This document shows positions 43,847-52,260 of a DNA stretch of 57,765 bases, piece after piece. Origin of the DNA: JAABTH01 sp964492615 (GTDB lineage: Bacteria > Bacillota > Dethiobacteria > DTU022); the NCBI GenBank assembly GCA_964492615.1, contig CAZBKZ010000012.1, positions 1 to 57,765 of the forward strand, in the 5' to 3' direction. Numbering within the stretch: position 1 is the first letter of the stretch; the number at the start of each line of letters is the position of its first letter. The notes below the pieces were generated by a model that ran no database searches, had not been told where the DNA came from, and was given only the letters and a program-made list of their open reading frames with translations. Position numbers and translations under genes: made by a program.

Positions 43847-44719
43847 CTAAGGTATAATTTTATTCATTGGAAACTCAAGGATACCTTCTGCGCCGGCTTC
43901 CTGCAGATCACATATAAGCGAACGCACTTTTCGTTCATCAACTACAGTTTCAACAGCCACCCAGTTATCGTCACAAAGGTTTGATATGGTCGGTTTGCGC
44001 AGGGCAGGTAATAGTTCTACTATCTTAGCCAAATTGTCGCTGTGAACATTCATTTTAAGCATTACTTTCTGTTCGGCCAGCAGAGCGCCCTTCAAAAGAG
44101 TAATCATGTTGTCAACTTTTTTCTTCTTCCAGGAATCTTTAAAGCTTTCATGGTTCATGATAACCCTTGGTGTCGATACAAGAATGGTCTCTATTACCCT
44201 AAGGTTGTTCGCTTTCAGTGAGCGGCCTGTCTCTGTTAATTCTGCAATTGCATCGGCAAGCAAGGGTGGTTTAACTTCAGTGGCTCCCCAGGAAAATGAG
44301 ACGGAGGCCTCGATACCTTTTTCCTTAAAATACCTTTTGGTAGTGCCAACCAGTTCAGTAGCGACCCTCTTCCCTTCAAGATCCTCAGCTTTTTCAAAGG
44401 GTGAGTTGTCAGGAACTGCAAGCACAAGACGAACAGGCCTGAGCCCGCGCTTGGAATAATTCAAATCAGCCATTTCAACTATATCGACATTTGTTTCGGT
44501 AATCCAGTCCTTACCGGTAAGCCCGGCATCCAGCACCTTATCTTCTACATATTTGGGAATTTCCTGAGCTCTCATTAAGACACATTCAATTTCCTCATCA
44601 TCAATGTAGGGGTAGTAAGATCTTTCGCCAATATGAATATTGTAACCGGCTTTTTTAAACATATCGAGCGTGGTATTCTGCAAGCTGCCGGCAGGCAAAC
44701 CAAGTTTTAACTTGCTCAA
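43847..44719 (-). CDS. hisG: ATP phosphoribosyltransferase, long form
   Basis: First enzyme of histidine synthesis, joining ATP and PRPP. The 290 residues represent the long form, with a C-terminal ACT-like regulatory domain (about residues 215-290) that gives feedback inhibition by histidine and does not need HisZ. The core shows LGLPAGSLQNTTLDMFKKAG, DAGLTGKDWI, VATELVGTTKRYF and a GATEVKPPLLADAIAELTETG region (about 170-190). The start is TTG after AAAGGAGAGATAATC. It lies alone, far from hisD, with its own promoter and a structured leader. Confidence 0.95.
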   Translation of the reverse strand: MSKLKLGLPAGSLQNTTLDMFKKAGYNIHIGERSYYPYIDDEEIECVLMRAQEIPKYVEDKVLDAGLTGKDWITETNVDIVEMADLNYSKRGLRPVRLVLAVPDNSPFEKAEDLEGKRVATELVGTTKRYFKEKGIEASVSFSWGATEVKPPLLADAIAELTETGRSLKANNLRVIETILVSTPRVIMNHESFKDSWKKKKVDNMITLLKGALLAEQKVMLKMNVHSDNLAKIVELLPALRKPTISNLCDDNWVAVETVVDERKVRSLICDLQEAGAEGILEFPMNKIIP

Positions 44720-44772
44720 GATTATCTCTCCTTTAGCTTTTATTAATGCTCTCTAAAAAAGACAACCCCTGA

Positions 44773-44795
44773 GGTTCGGATTATATATCTGAACC
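44773..44795 (-). promoter_or_regulatory. Hairpin in the hisG leader, possible attenuator
   Basis: GGTTC and GAACC arms (extended by GAT/ATC) form a hairpin in the roughly 125-base hisG leader. The GAACC arm can alternatively pair with GGTT just downstream, and a run of six T follows about ten bases after. Two competing folds before a T-run would suit attenuation. No T-box consensus and no His-rich leader peptide were seen. Confidence 0.3.
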
Positions 44796-44851
44796 CGGGC
44801 CTGATTTATTCCGGAATAGAGAGCGGACCTGATAAATAACCAAGTAGTATT

Positions 44852-44880
44852 AAATTAGCATGTTGAACCAAGACTGTCAA
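44852..44880 (-). promoter_or_regulatory. Predicted sigma-A promoter of hisG
   Basis: A perfect TTGACA (-35) on the minus strand with TAATTT 17 bases on. The -10 match is only partial. The other part of the 280-base gap between hisG and the dehydratase-like genes (44881-44999) shows nothing else recognisable apart from GGGAGG before the next gene. Confidence 0.4.
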
Positions 44881-44999
44881 CGCGAAACAACCAATTTACC
44901 ATAACCGCCAATTCTTTAAAACTCTACTGCGGGATAGAGGGATCTGCCGGCCGGACGAAGAAATATTCAGAGCATTAATCTTTTCCCGGGAGGGTAAAT

Positions 45000-46343
45000 A
45001 TGTCTGGCAGTGAGATGAGCAGGGGCCGGCGACACCTGGAAACGACCCGTAAAATGAAAGATATGCTGCCCCGTTTCTTCATGCGGATGCTGGAAAGACG
45101 TTTCAACAATGAGCCCCTGGCCTGGTGCATGGTAGGTGTGCCTCCGGAACTGCTTAAGGCATTTGACCTGCTCTTTGAGTGGCCGGAAAATTTCGGGACA
45201 ATGTGTGCAAGCAGGCTGGTGGCGCCGAAATTTATAGAAGTGGCCAATAATGACGGCTATTCGTCCGAGTTGTGCTCATATGTCACCAACACAATGGGTT
45301 ATTGCAAGCTTTTCAGGGAAAGAGGCGAAGCGCCGCCTGAATCCCCCCTGCCCGGGGGAATGGGAACGCCATCTTTCCTTTTAGGATCCGGGTTTATCTG
45401 TGAGCCACGCTGGAAGTGGTTTCAATCGGTGGCAACTAGATTTTTTAATGTGCCTGTTTACAGCAGCGATCCGCTGGCCCCACCCTGGGACACAGATCCG
45501 CATGATCCGCGTATAGAAGATCACTATCTGACCCTGCTCAGGGAAGACCTCGCCGGCCAGATTGAGTTCCTTGAACAACAGACAGGTAAAAAGCTGGATC
45601 TCGATTTACTGAGAGAGATACTAACCCTTTCACACAAAGCCCTCGCCTATTGGCGAGACACTCTGGCTTTGCGCAGGACTGTACCGACACCGATGGGGTC
45701 AACCGATTATTTTCATGCAATAATCCCTCAGATGTACCTGGTTGGTGACCAGGAAGCTGTTGATTTTTACCGTGAAATGTATGAAGAAGTCAGGGACAGG
45801 GTTGATCGGGGCATCGGCATAGTTGACGAGGAAAAACACCGCCTGATCTGGTTTGGTCTTCCTCCCTGGTTTAATATGGGTATTTTTAATTACCTTGAAT
45901 CACTTGGTGCAGTATTTGCCTATGAGTCTACCTATAACGTTGGTGATTATTTTGAAGTTGATCTCTCCGACCCCCTTGAAGCCCTGGTCAGGAGAACCTG
46001 GCAGAGGGCAATAAAAATGCATGACTATGGAGCAGAAGCGATGCCCGAACTCTGCAACCCGGCTGTTTTCGGCGGTTTTGCAGGAAGCAACCTGCTTAAT
46101 GAATTGATTGCTGATTACAGCCTTAATGGGGCAGTCATGCATTTGACCAGATCGTGCCGGGCAGTTTCTTTCGGAGAAGTTCATACTAAAAACCGCCTGG
46201 CCAAACAGGGTGTTCCTTCGCTGATTTTTGAAAGTGATATGACCGATCCCCGTTTGTGGTCTGACGCCCAGATCAAGAACAGACTGCAGGCTTTCCTGGA
46301 AACGCTTGACAGGAACAAAGGAGGCCGGTTATATGAAGAATAG
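45000..46343 (+). CDS. Benzoyl-CoA reductase/2-hydroxyacyl-CoA dehydratase-family subunit, BcrB-like
   Basis: A 447-residue member of the HgdB/FldB/BcrB family, whose proteins bind a [4Fe-4S] cluster and catalyse radical dehydration or ring reduction after ATP-driven activation. Typical traits are the WPENFGTMCASR and GYSSELCSYVTNTMGYC region (about residues 60-103) and the late C-terminal VMHLTRSCRAVSFGEV region, which matches the usual Cys-containing motif, followed by the closing pattern R-x-x-A-F-L-E. The ATG follows GGGAGGGTAAAT. The next gene overlaps its end. Substrate is unknown: aromatic CoA esters or 2-hydroxyacyl-CoA are both possible. No HgdC/BcrA-type activator is in the window. 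Confidence 0.85.
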   Translation: MSGSEMSRGRRHLETTRKMKDMLPRFFMRMLERRFNNEPLAWCMVGVPPELLKAFDLLFEWPENFGTMCASRLVAPKFIEVANNDGYSSELCSYVTNTMGYCKLFRERGEAPPESPLPGGMGTPSFLLGSGFICEPRWKWFQSVATRFFNVPVYSSDPLAPPWDTDPHDPRIEDHYLTLLREDLAGQIEFLEQQTGKKLDLDLLREILTLSHKALAYWRDTLALRRTVPTPMGSTDYFHAIIPQMYLVGDQEAVDFYREMYEEVRDRVDRGIGIVDEEKHRLIWFGLPPWFNMGIFNYLESLGAVFAYESTYNVGDYFEVDLSDPLEALVRRTWQRAIKMHDYGAEAMPELCNPAVFGGFAGSNLLNELIADYSLNGAVMHLTRSCRAVSFGEVHTKNRLAKQGVPSLIFESDMTDPRLWSDAQIKNRLQAFLETLDRNKGGRLYEE

Positions 46344-47463
46344 CGCTGACCCAGGTAGATATATCCGTAAAGTAAAAATGGATGGCCAGGAGAATATCTC
46401 TGCCCTAAAAAATAAAGCTAAGAAACCTGTTATCGGTTACTTATGCTGCTTCGCTCCTCCCGAACTGATCAGTGCAGCAGGAGCAATTCCCTATCGCATT
46501 TCGGGAAAAGCGGGAGACGACAATTCTGCTGCCGATGCATATTTGGAACCTTACGGATGTTCCTATGTAAGAAACATTATGGCCCGGGCCGCTAAAGGAG
46601 AATACAAAGGCCTGGACGGTCTGGTTATATCGCACAGCTGCGACATGGTGCAAAGGCTCTACGGAATCTGGACTTATTATCACCCTTTTCCATATTCATA
46701 TCTTTTTAATGTACCGCACCAGACCACTCCCTGGGCCCGCCGTTTTTTTAAAAGAGAGCTACACTTTTTCAGGGAAAGCCTGGAAGAATTTACAGGCTGC
46801 CGGGTATCGGATGATCGGCTAAAGGAAGAAATATATCTTTACAATACTAACAGGCAATTAGTGAGAGATATTTATCAAATCCGTTCAGATGATCCTGACC
46901 GGGCAAAAGGCAGTGAAATACTGGAAATACTTTTAGCAGGGGGAAATTTACCGGCTGATAGTTTTAAGAAACTATTGAATGAAAAGAAAGTCCTTTTTGC
47001 CGGCAGGAGTACTGCCCGGACGAAAAAAAAGAGAATTCTGGTCTGGGGCAGTTTAATTGATGATCCTGTCCTTTTCAAAATGATCGAAAACAGTGGCGGA
47101 TCGGTAGTTGCTGATGATACCTGCATAGGGTTCAGAACATGGGAAAATGATCTTCCCATAACCGCTGATCCATATGAAGGTCTGACAGATCACTATTTTA
47201 TAAACTTCCTTTGTCCGCGTACTGATCGAGGACCGGGCCTCCAAAAATATGATTATTTGCTGGAAAGGATTAAAAAATACCAGGTTGATGGCGTTGTCGG
47301 TTACTGTATTTCATTTTGTGACCCTCATAAATTTGATTACCCGGATTTGCGCGATCTGCTTAAAGAAAAAGAGATCCCAATGCTGCTAATCGATGATAAT
47401 TACAGCTTTGAGCCGGCCGAAGCGATACAGACCCGCCTCCAGGCTTTTCTGGAAATGATCTGA
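46333..47463 (+). CDS. Benzoyl-CoA reductase/2-hydroxyacyl-CoA dehydratase-family subunit, BcrC-like
   Basis: A 376-residue partner of the preceding subunit. Family hallmarks are GYLCCFAPPELISAAGAIPYR (about residues 27-47), then CSYVRNIMARA, DGLVISHSCDMVQRLY and VPHQTTPWARRFFKREL, and a C-terminal GVVGYCISFCDPHKFD with LLIDDNYSFEPAEAIQTRLQAFLE. Cysteines able to hold the Fe-S cluster are kept. The ATG at 46333 follows AAAGGAGGCCGGTT and overlaps the upstream stop, so the two are translated together in equal amounts. Confidence 0.86.
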   Translation: MKNSADPGRYIRKVKMDGQENISALKNKAKKPVIGYLCCFAPPELISAAGAIPYRISGKAGDDNSAADAYLEPYGCSYVRNIMARAAKGEYKGLDGLVISHSCDMVQRLYGIWTYYHPFPYSYLFNVPHQTTPWARRFFKRELHFFRESLEEFTGCRVSDDRLKEEIYLYNTNRQLVRDIYQIRSDDPDRAKGSEILEILLAGGNLPADSFKKLLNEKKVLFAGRSTARTKKKRILVWGSLIDDPVLFKMIENSGGSVVADDTCIGFRTWENDLPITADPYEGLTDHYFINFLCPRTDRGPGLQKYDYLLERIKKYQVDGVVGYCISFCDPHKFDYPDLRDLLKEKEIPMLLIDDNYSFEPAEAIQTRLQAFLEMI

Positions 47464-47638
47464 TAATCAGAGCAACTTTCCGGCTTTCCACATTAACACA
47501 CGTCCATATCTAACCAAATAACCGGCAGTCCTCCGGAAATAGCATTTTTCCCTTGCCCCGCACTCTTTAATATGAGAGAATTATAGTATTAATTTTCTAT
47601 CTGCAACAGCGCTTCCAAGCAAAGGTGAGTGAATTTAA

Positions 47639-48874
47639 ATGGCAACAGTAGTCCAAAAATATGGTGGAACATCAGTCGCCAGCCTTGATCATATTAGGCG
47701 GGTAGCAAAAAGTATTCTCAGAACCAAGAGAAAGGGCGACCGGGTTGCCGTTATTGTTTCGGCAATGAGCGGCGAAACCGACCGCCTGCTTGATCTCTCT
47801 TCTAAAGTTATGACCGGACCTCCCGGACGCGAACAGGATGCCCTTGTCGCCACCGGGGAACAGGTCTGTGCAGCGCTCATGGCCATAACCCTGGAAAGTC
47901 TAGGTCACAGGGCAAAATCGTACATGGGATTACAACTGCCCCTTTTAACCGACAACATTCATACGAAGGCACACATCCTGGAATTGAAATCCGACCTGCT
48001 GCAGAAAGATATGGATGAAGGGATAGTCCCGGTTATTGCCGGTTTTCAAGGTGTGACAGAAGATGGTAGCATCACAACCCTGGGCAGGGGAGGTTCCGAC
48101 ACTACGGCAGTTGCCATTGCTGCATCATTGGGTGCCGACTGTTGCGAAATCTATACCGATGTAGACGGTGTTTACACCGCTGATCCCAATATATGCCCCA
48201 AGGCCAGGCATCTGGATAGAATTTCTTACCAGGAGATGCTCGAACTGGCCGGGTTGGGGGCAAAAGTTCTACATGCCCGTTCTGTGGAGTTGGCCCAGAA
48301 ATACCAGGTTCCGCTGGTGGTAAAATCTTCTTTTGGCGGAGAAAAAGAAACCTGGATTGTCAATGAGGAGGAAGTCATGGAAAACTCTATTATTAAAGGA
48401 GTTACCCTGGAAAGAAATGTATCGAAAATTTCACTGATTCGTGTTCCCGACAGACCCGGCATTGCCTTTAATATTTTATCACCGCTGGCTGATTCGGCCA
48501 TCAATGTTGATATGATAATTCAAAATGCCAGTATTGACGGTTTTGCCGATTTTACTTTTACAATCCCGACAACCGACCTGGGAAAAGCGCGCAGCCTGGT
48601 AGAAAAAGTAGCGGCTGATATTGGCGCCCTCGAAATGCTGGCCGACAATAATATAGTCAAGGTATCCGCTGTCGGTATCGGCATCAAGACCAACCCGGGA
48701 GTTGCAGCAAAGATGTTTAAATCTCTTTCGGAAGAAAACATTAATATTGAAATGATCAGTACATCTGAATACAGGATTTCCTGTGTGATTGAAGAAAAGT
48801 ACGGAGAACTGGCAGTCAGAGCAGTTCATAAAGCCTTTAACCTTGACGGTAAAGAAAAAGTAAAGGACGAATAA
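47639..48874 (+). CDS. lysC: Aspartokinase
   Basis: Phosphorylates aspartate, the first step to lysine, threonine and methionine. The 411 residues are the alpha-type length of clostridial or Bacillus aspartokinase II. Motifs are VVQKYGGTSVA (residues 4-14), GRGGSDTTAVAIAASL (about 156-171), and EIYTDVDGVYTADP (about 178-191). Two ACT domains (about 265-400) give feedback control by amino acids. The ribosome site is AAAGGTGAG. No lysine riboswitch was recognised in the 175-base upstream gap. Confidence 0.95.
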   Translation: MATVVQKYGGTSVASLDHIRRVAKSILRTKRKGDRVAVIVSAMSGETDRLLDLSSKVMTGPPGREQDALVATGEQVCAALMAITLESLGHRAKSYMGLQLPLLTDNIHTKAHILELKSDLLQKDMDEGIVPVIAGFQGVTEDGSITTLGRGGSDTTAVAIAASLGADCCEIYTDVDGVYTADPNICPKARHLDRISYQEMLELAGLGAKVLHARSVELAQKYQVPLVVKSSFGGEKETWIVNEEEVMENSIIKGVTLERNVSKISLIRVPDRPGIAFNILSPLADSAINVDMIIQNASIDGFADFTFTIPTTDLGKARSLVEKVAADIGALEMLADNNIVKVSAVGIGIKTNPGVAAKMFKSLSEENINIEMISTSEYRISCVIEEKYGELAVRAVHKAFNLDGKEKVKDE

Positions 48875-48881
48875 GCTGATA

Positions 48882-49814
48882 ATGAATGACAGCAAGGCAA
48901 ATCGTCTCTGGCAGGGCTTCTGGCAAATAGCCGACCCTAAGATCTGGATCGCTTCCACTGTTCCCATGGCGGTTGGCGGATCACTTGCTTATGCGCAAAC
49001 TGGAATCTTCAGTTGGTACTGGTTCATTGTCGGCGCGGTAGCAATCTATTTTCTGGAAATAGGAAAAAACGCCATCAATGAATATATTGATTACCTGAGT
49101 GGTGTCGACCGTTTTGTTACTCCGGAAAAGAGAACCCCCTTCAGCGGGGGCAAAAAAACAATAATTGATGGAAAACTAACTCTAAAAGAAAACCTGTATA
49201 TTGGATCTGTAACTGTTTTAATTGGTTGTCTGTTGGGGTTGTACATTGTCGTCTTTAAAGAATTCAGCGTGCTCTGGTTTGGACTGGCCGGAGTTTTTTT
49301 CGCCCTTTTTTACAGTCTTCCTCCATTTCAATTCGCCTATCGCGGTTTTGGCGAACTGACTGTCGGTTTTACATTTGGCCCCCTGATTACCACAGGCACC
49401 TACCTGGTTCAAACAGGATCAATCAGTGTCCTGGTTCTTCTTGCCTCCCTTCCTCTTGGATTTATCATTGCCAATGTACTCTGGATCAACCAGTATCCCG
49501 ATTACGAAGCCGACCTGCAGGGTGGTAAAATGAACGGAGTTGTCAGAATGGGGAAAAAAAGAGGGGTTAGCGTATACGCTCTCCTTTTTGGTTTTGCCTA
49601 CCTCTTCCTGCTTATCATGGCTATTTTCAGCAAAAGTATTTTATGGATGCTGCCTTTTATCAGTTTGCCCCCGGCGATCAGGGCAATCCGGGTAGCCAGA
49701 AGGCATTACGATAACATTCCCCTGCTAATGGAGGCTAATGCTAAGACAATCCAGGTTTACCAGTTAACCGGTTTATCCATGATAGCGGCAGCGTTACTGA
49801 CAACTATACTTTAA
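48882..49814 (+). CDS. UbiA-family prenyltransferase (MenA-like)
   Basis: A 310-residue membrane enzyme with about eight hydrophobic segments that attaches a polyprenyl chain to an aromatic acceptor. The two Asp-rich motifs are visible as NEYIDYLSGVD (about residues 67-77) and NQYPDYEADLQGG (about 200-212). The second motif, followed by RMGKKRG, is closer to MenA (DHNA prenyltransferase) than to haem O synthase. No other menaquinone genes lie in the window, so the acceptor is uncertain. It starts seven bases after lysC with a weak ribosome site. Confidence 0.85.
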   Translation: MNDSKANRLWQGFWQIADPKIWIASTVPMAVGGSLAYAQTGIFSWYWFIVGAVAIYFLEIGKNAINEYIDYLSGVDRFVTPEKRTPFSGGKKTIIDGKLTLKENLYIGSVTVLIGCLLGLYIVVFKEFSVLWFGLAGVFFALFYSLPPFQFAYRGFGELTVGFTFGPLITTGTYLVQTGSISVLVLLASLPLGFIIANVLWINQYPDYEADLQGGKMNGVVRMGKKRGVSVYALLFGFAYLFLLIMAIFSKSILWMLPFISLPPAIRAIRVARRHYDNIPLLMEANAKTIQVYQLTGLSMIAAALLTTIL

Positions 49815-50144
49815 TCATAAACTAATCCAATCTAATCACCCAGCCGGCACCAATCCAGATTGTTGCTATCAATACTAAAACAAGTAACTATTATGCCAAC
49901 ACTCGGATAAAGGGTATTATAAAACAGTTCGAAGCGTTATCTGGCATATATATTGCGGGTAAATTACTTAATAGTAATCTTATTTTAATGAAGTTTTAAT
50001 CATATGCTGTTTTTAAAAAAAGATAACTTAAACTTAAAGGGTTAAAAGTCCTTACTTTTTCATCCAACTAATAAGAATAGGGCGGTATTAATTCTCAAAA
50101 TTAATAACAAATTATATAGTGGCCACACGTGGAGTTCTCTAAAC
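49815..50144. other. AT-rich 330-base intergenic region
   Basis: This gap lies between the ends of the UbiA gene and the sigma-54 activator gene, which converge. I find no protein gene or strong terminator. It is very AT-rich from 49960 on. The one clear element is a sigma-54-like sequence at 49941. Confidence 0.6.
49941..49957 (+). promoter_or_regulatory. Possible second sigma-54 (-24/-12) element
   Basis: CTGGCATATATATTGCG has the GG and GC dinucleotides ten bases apart, and matches YTGGCAC-N5-TTGCW at all but two positions. It points right, toward the 3' end of the activator gene, with no protein gene after it. A small RNA or antisense transcript is possible. A weak 6-bp hairpin (ATTACT/AGTAAT) followed by CTTATTTT lies about ten bases downstream. 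Confidence 0.35.
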
Positions 50145-51962
50145 CTATAATAATTCCTCCCTTGATTTGTCTGAAAGTCCGAGTTCAGATAATTTGCGGT
50201 AAAGGGTGGCCCTGCTTATTTCAAGTTTTTCTGCAATATCATTTTTACCCTCAAGTGAAGCTCCGTAACGGTTTAAATAAGTTTGCAGGATCATTTTTTC
50301 GTATTCCCTGACCCTTTCTTTTAAAGGCGCATCAGCTTTAATTACCTGATCCTGGCTGTTTTCCTTAATCCTGGGAGGAAGACTGGAAAGATTAATCAGG
50401 TCACCGGCTGCCATGTTTACCGCATATTCAACTGCGTTTTCCAGTTCTCTCACATTGCCGGGCCAGCTGTAGCAGAGTAAACAATCCATCGCTTCCTGTT
50501 CAACACCGGCAAACACCTTGTTAAGCATGGGCGCATACTTGGCAAGACATCTTTCTACAAGAGCAGGTATGTCTTCTCTTCGTTCTTTCAGTGGCGGTAT
50601 ATGCAGCGGTATTACACTCAGGCGAAAATAAAGGTCCTTACGAAAATTACCATGCTGCATCATCTGTTCCAGATCGCGATTTGATGCAGCAATAATCCTC
50701 ACATCAACAGGTATTCTTTTTGAACCGCCAACTCTTTCAACTTCTCTGTTTTGCAAAACATGCAGCAATTTAACCTGGAGATGCAGCGGCATTTCACCAA
50801 TTTCGTCTAGAAATATAGTTCCATCGCTGGCCAACTCAAATTTACCGGCTTTGCCTTCTTTCCTGGCTCCTGTAAATGCCCCTCCTTCATAACCAAACAG
50901 CTCACTCTCCAGTAATGTTTCCGGTATGGCACCACAATTAACACTGATAAAAGGTCCTTCATTCCTGGAACTGGCCTGGTGGATAGCACGGGCAAAAATC
51001 TCTTTACCAGTACCGCTTTCCCCGGTTATTAAAACCGTTGAGTTTCCGCCGGCCACTTTCAGGGCCTGTTCTTTTACACTATTAATTGCTGTACTCTCCC
51101 CGATAATATCTTCGAAGGTGTAATCCATAACGGTGGAACTCAAATCATAAATTAATCGCCGTGCTTCAGAGATATCCCGGAAAGAAATCACTGCCCCTTC
51201 CGGTTTCTCCCGACCTGCTATGGGCCTCACTGAAACTATGAAGTGCATACCCTTTCTGCCCCGGGTCTGGTATATTTCTTCTTTCTCAATGTATTCAGCG
51301 CCTGTTTTTATAACTTCGAGGGCTGGAGCACCGGGCCAAAATCCTTCCAGCTTTTTGCCAATTATTTCACTTCGGCTCAGCTTAAGCAGTTTTTCAGCTG
51401 TAGTATTACAATGGGTAACCACTCCATCTGCATCTATGGCCAGGGCACCCTCATGGATTGTTTCAATAATAGCTGTAAGTTCATTAGAAAGAATGGTTAG
51501 GCGTTCCACAGCTTCACTTTCAGACACCTTGGCAGCTAAAAAACGGCTGAGATGCTGGAGAAATGATAGGACTGCATCGGTCTTGGATAATAATATCTGT
51601 TTTTGCCCGGGGCTGAATGCAACCAGGCCAATCACACCAATGATAGAGTTATCCATAATAATAGGTGAGCAAATTTCAGCAAGTTCCCTGGTTGTGCCTT
51701 CCCTTGATGAGGGATCATATTCAGGATCACTGATCGGATCGGTAACTACAAAAGACTTGCCGCTGCGTAATGTTCTTGCATATAGATAATCACTATCCAG
51801 CATGCCCATTTCTTCCTTCTGACCTATTCTTTCGCTATAAAAACCGCTGCCGGCAACAACTGTCAAATTCTGATCGACAATTTCGACCTCAACGGAGAGG
51901 GCTGCAGCAATAGCCTCGGCCAGATCCTGGACCATAGATTGAATGTAAAGTAATCCCGGCAT
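50145..51962 (-). CDS. Sigma-54-dependent transcriptional activator
   Basis: A 605-residue enhancer-binding protein. Residues 1 to about 145 form a GAF-like sensor domain; about 155-265 is a PAS domain (ETIHEGALAIDADGVVTHCN). The AAA+ domain (about 285-510) has Walker A GESGTGKE (314-321), the sigma-54 contact loop GAFTGA (361-366) and FLDEIGEMP. The C-terminus carries a Fis-type helix-turn-helix (DIAEKLEISRATLYRKLSELGL). No phosphorylation receiver domain is present, so it likely senses a small molecule directly. It is divergent from the aminotransferase-like/AOR operon, whose promoter is a consensus sigma-54 site, which makes it the probable regulator. Confidence 0.94.
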   Translation of the reverse strand: MPGLLYIQSMVQDLAEAIAAALSVEVEIVDQNLTVVAGSGFYSERIGQKEEMGMLDSDYLYARTLRSGKSFVVTDPISDPEYDPSSREGTTRELAEICSPIIMDNSIIGVIGLVAFSPGQKQILLSKTDAVLSFLQHLSRFLAAKVSESEAVERLTILSNELTAIIETIHEGALAIDADGVVTHCNTTAEKLLKLSRSEIIGKKLEGFWPGAPALEVIKTGAEYIEKEEIYQTRGRKGMHFIVSVRPIAGREKPEGAVISFRDISEARRLIYDLSSTVMDYTFEDIIGESTAINSVKEQALKVAGGNSTVLITGESGTGKEIFARAIHQASSRNEGPFISVNCGAIPETLLESELFGYEGGAFTGARKEGKAGKFELASDGTIFLDEIGEMPLHLQVKLLHVLQNREVERVGGSKRIPVDVRIIAASNRDLEQMMQHGNFRKDLYFRLSVIPLHIPPLKERREDIPALVERCLAKYAPMLNKVFAGVEQEAMDCLLCYSWPGNVRELENAVEYAVNMAAGDLINLSSLPPRIKENSQDQVIKADAPLKERVREYEKMILQTYLNRYGASLEGKNDIAEKLEISRATLYRKLSELGLSDKSREELL

Positions 51963-52094
51963 TTTTTAACCCTTCTTTAGCTTAATCAAGTTGTATGCTT
52001 TTTATTAATTCTTCAACCTACCCTGATAACCTGCCTGAAAAACCTGTACAACACATAAAATCTCAATAACGAGAATATACGGCTTTTCATTCAT

Positions 52095-52108
52095 CCGGTT
52101 TAAACTGG
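52095..52108 (+). promoter_or_regulatory. Candidate upstream activator site for the sigma-54 regulator
   Basis: CCGGTTTAAACTGG is a near-perfect palindrome (12 of 14 positions) about 75 bases upstream of the -24 element. Fis-type helix-turn-helix activators bind such dyads 80-150 bases from the promoter. It lies in the 298-base region shared by the two divergent units; the rest of that gap is AT-rich and shows nothing else apart from the sigma-54 promoter. Confidence 0.45.
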
Positions 52109-52180
52109 TTAGAGAACAAAATATTGCATAATACAAGCAAAAATATCTCAAATAATATCTATAGTAATTATTAAGGATGT

Positions 52181-52197
52181 TTGGCATTACTTTTGCA
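52181..52197 (+). promoter_or_regulatory. Sigma-54 (-24/-12) promoter
   Basis: TTGGCATTACTTTTGCA fits the consensus YTGGCAC-N5-TTGCW at 16 or more of the fixed positions, lacking only the C at the seventh base, with GG and GC exactly ten bases apart. It lies about 64 bases before the GTG start of the aminotransferase-like gene and next to a divergent sigma-54 activator gene. Confidence 0.85.
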
Positions 52198-52260
52198 TAT
52201 TATTTAAAAAATATATGTTTTAAATCCGGTGAATTTAACCTTACACGGGAGGACAGGGTA

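Noticed and set aside
47464..47638. Lysine riboswitch before aspartokinase
   Set aside because: The 175-base gap lacks the conserved riboswitch core and a terminator hairpin.
52177..52260. N-terminal extension of the PatA-like gene from an ATG at 52177
   Set aside because: This stretch contains the sigma-54 promoter, so it lies at or upstream of the transcript start; GTG at 52261 with GGGAGG fits.
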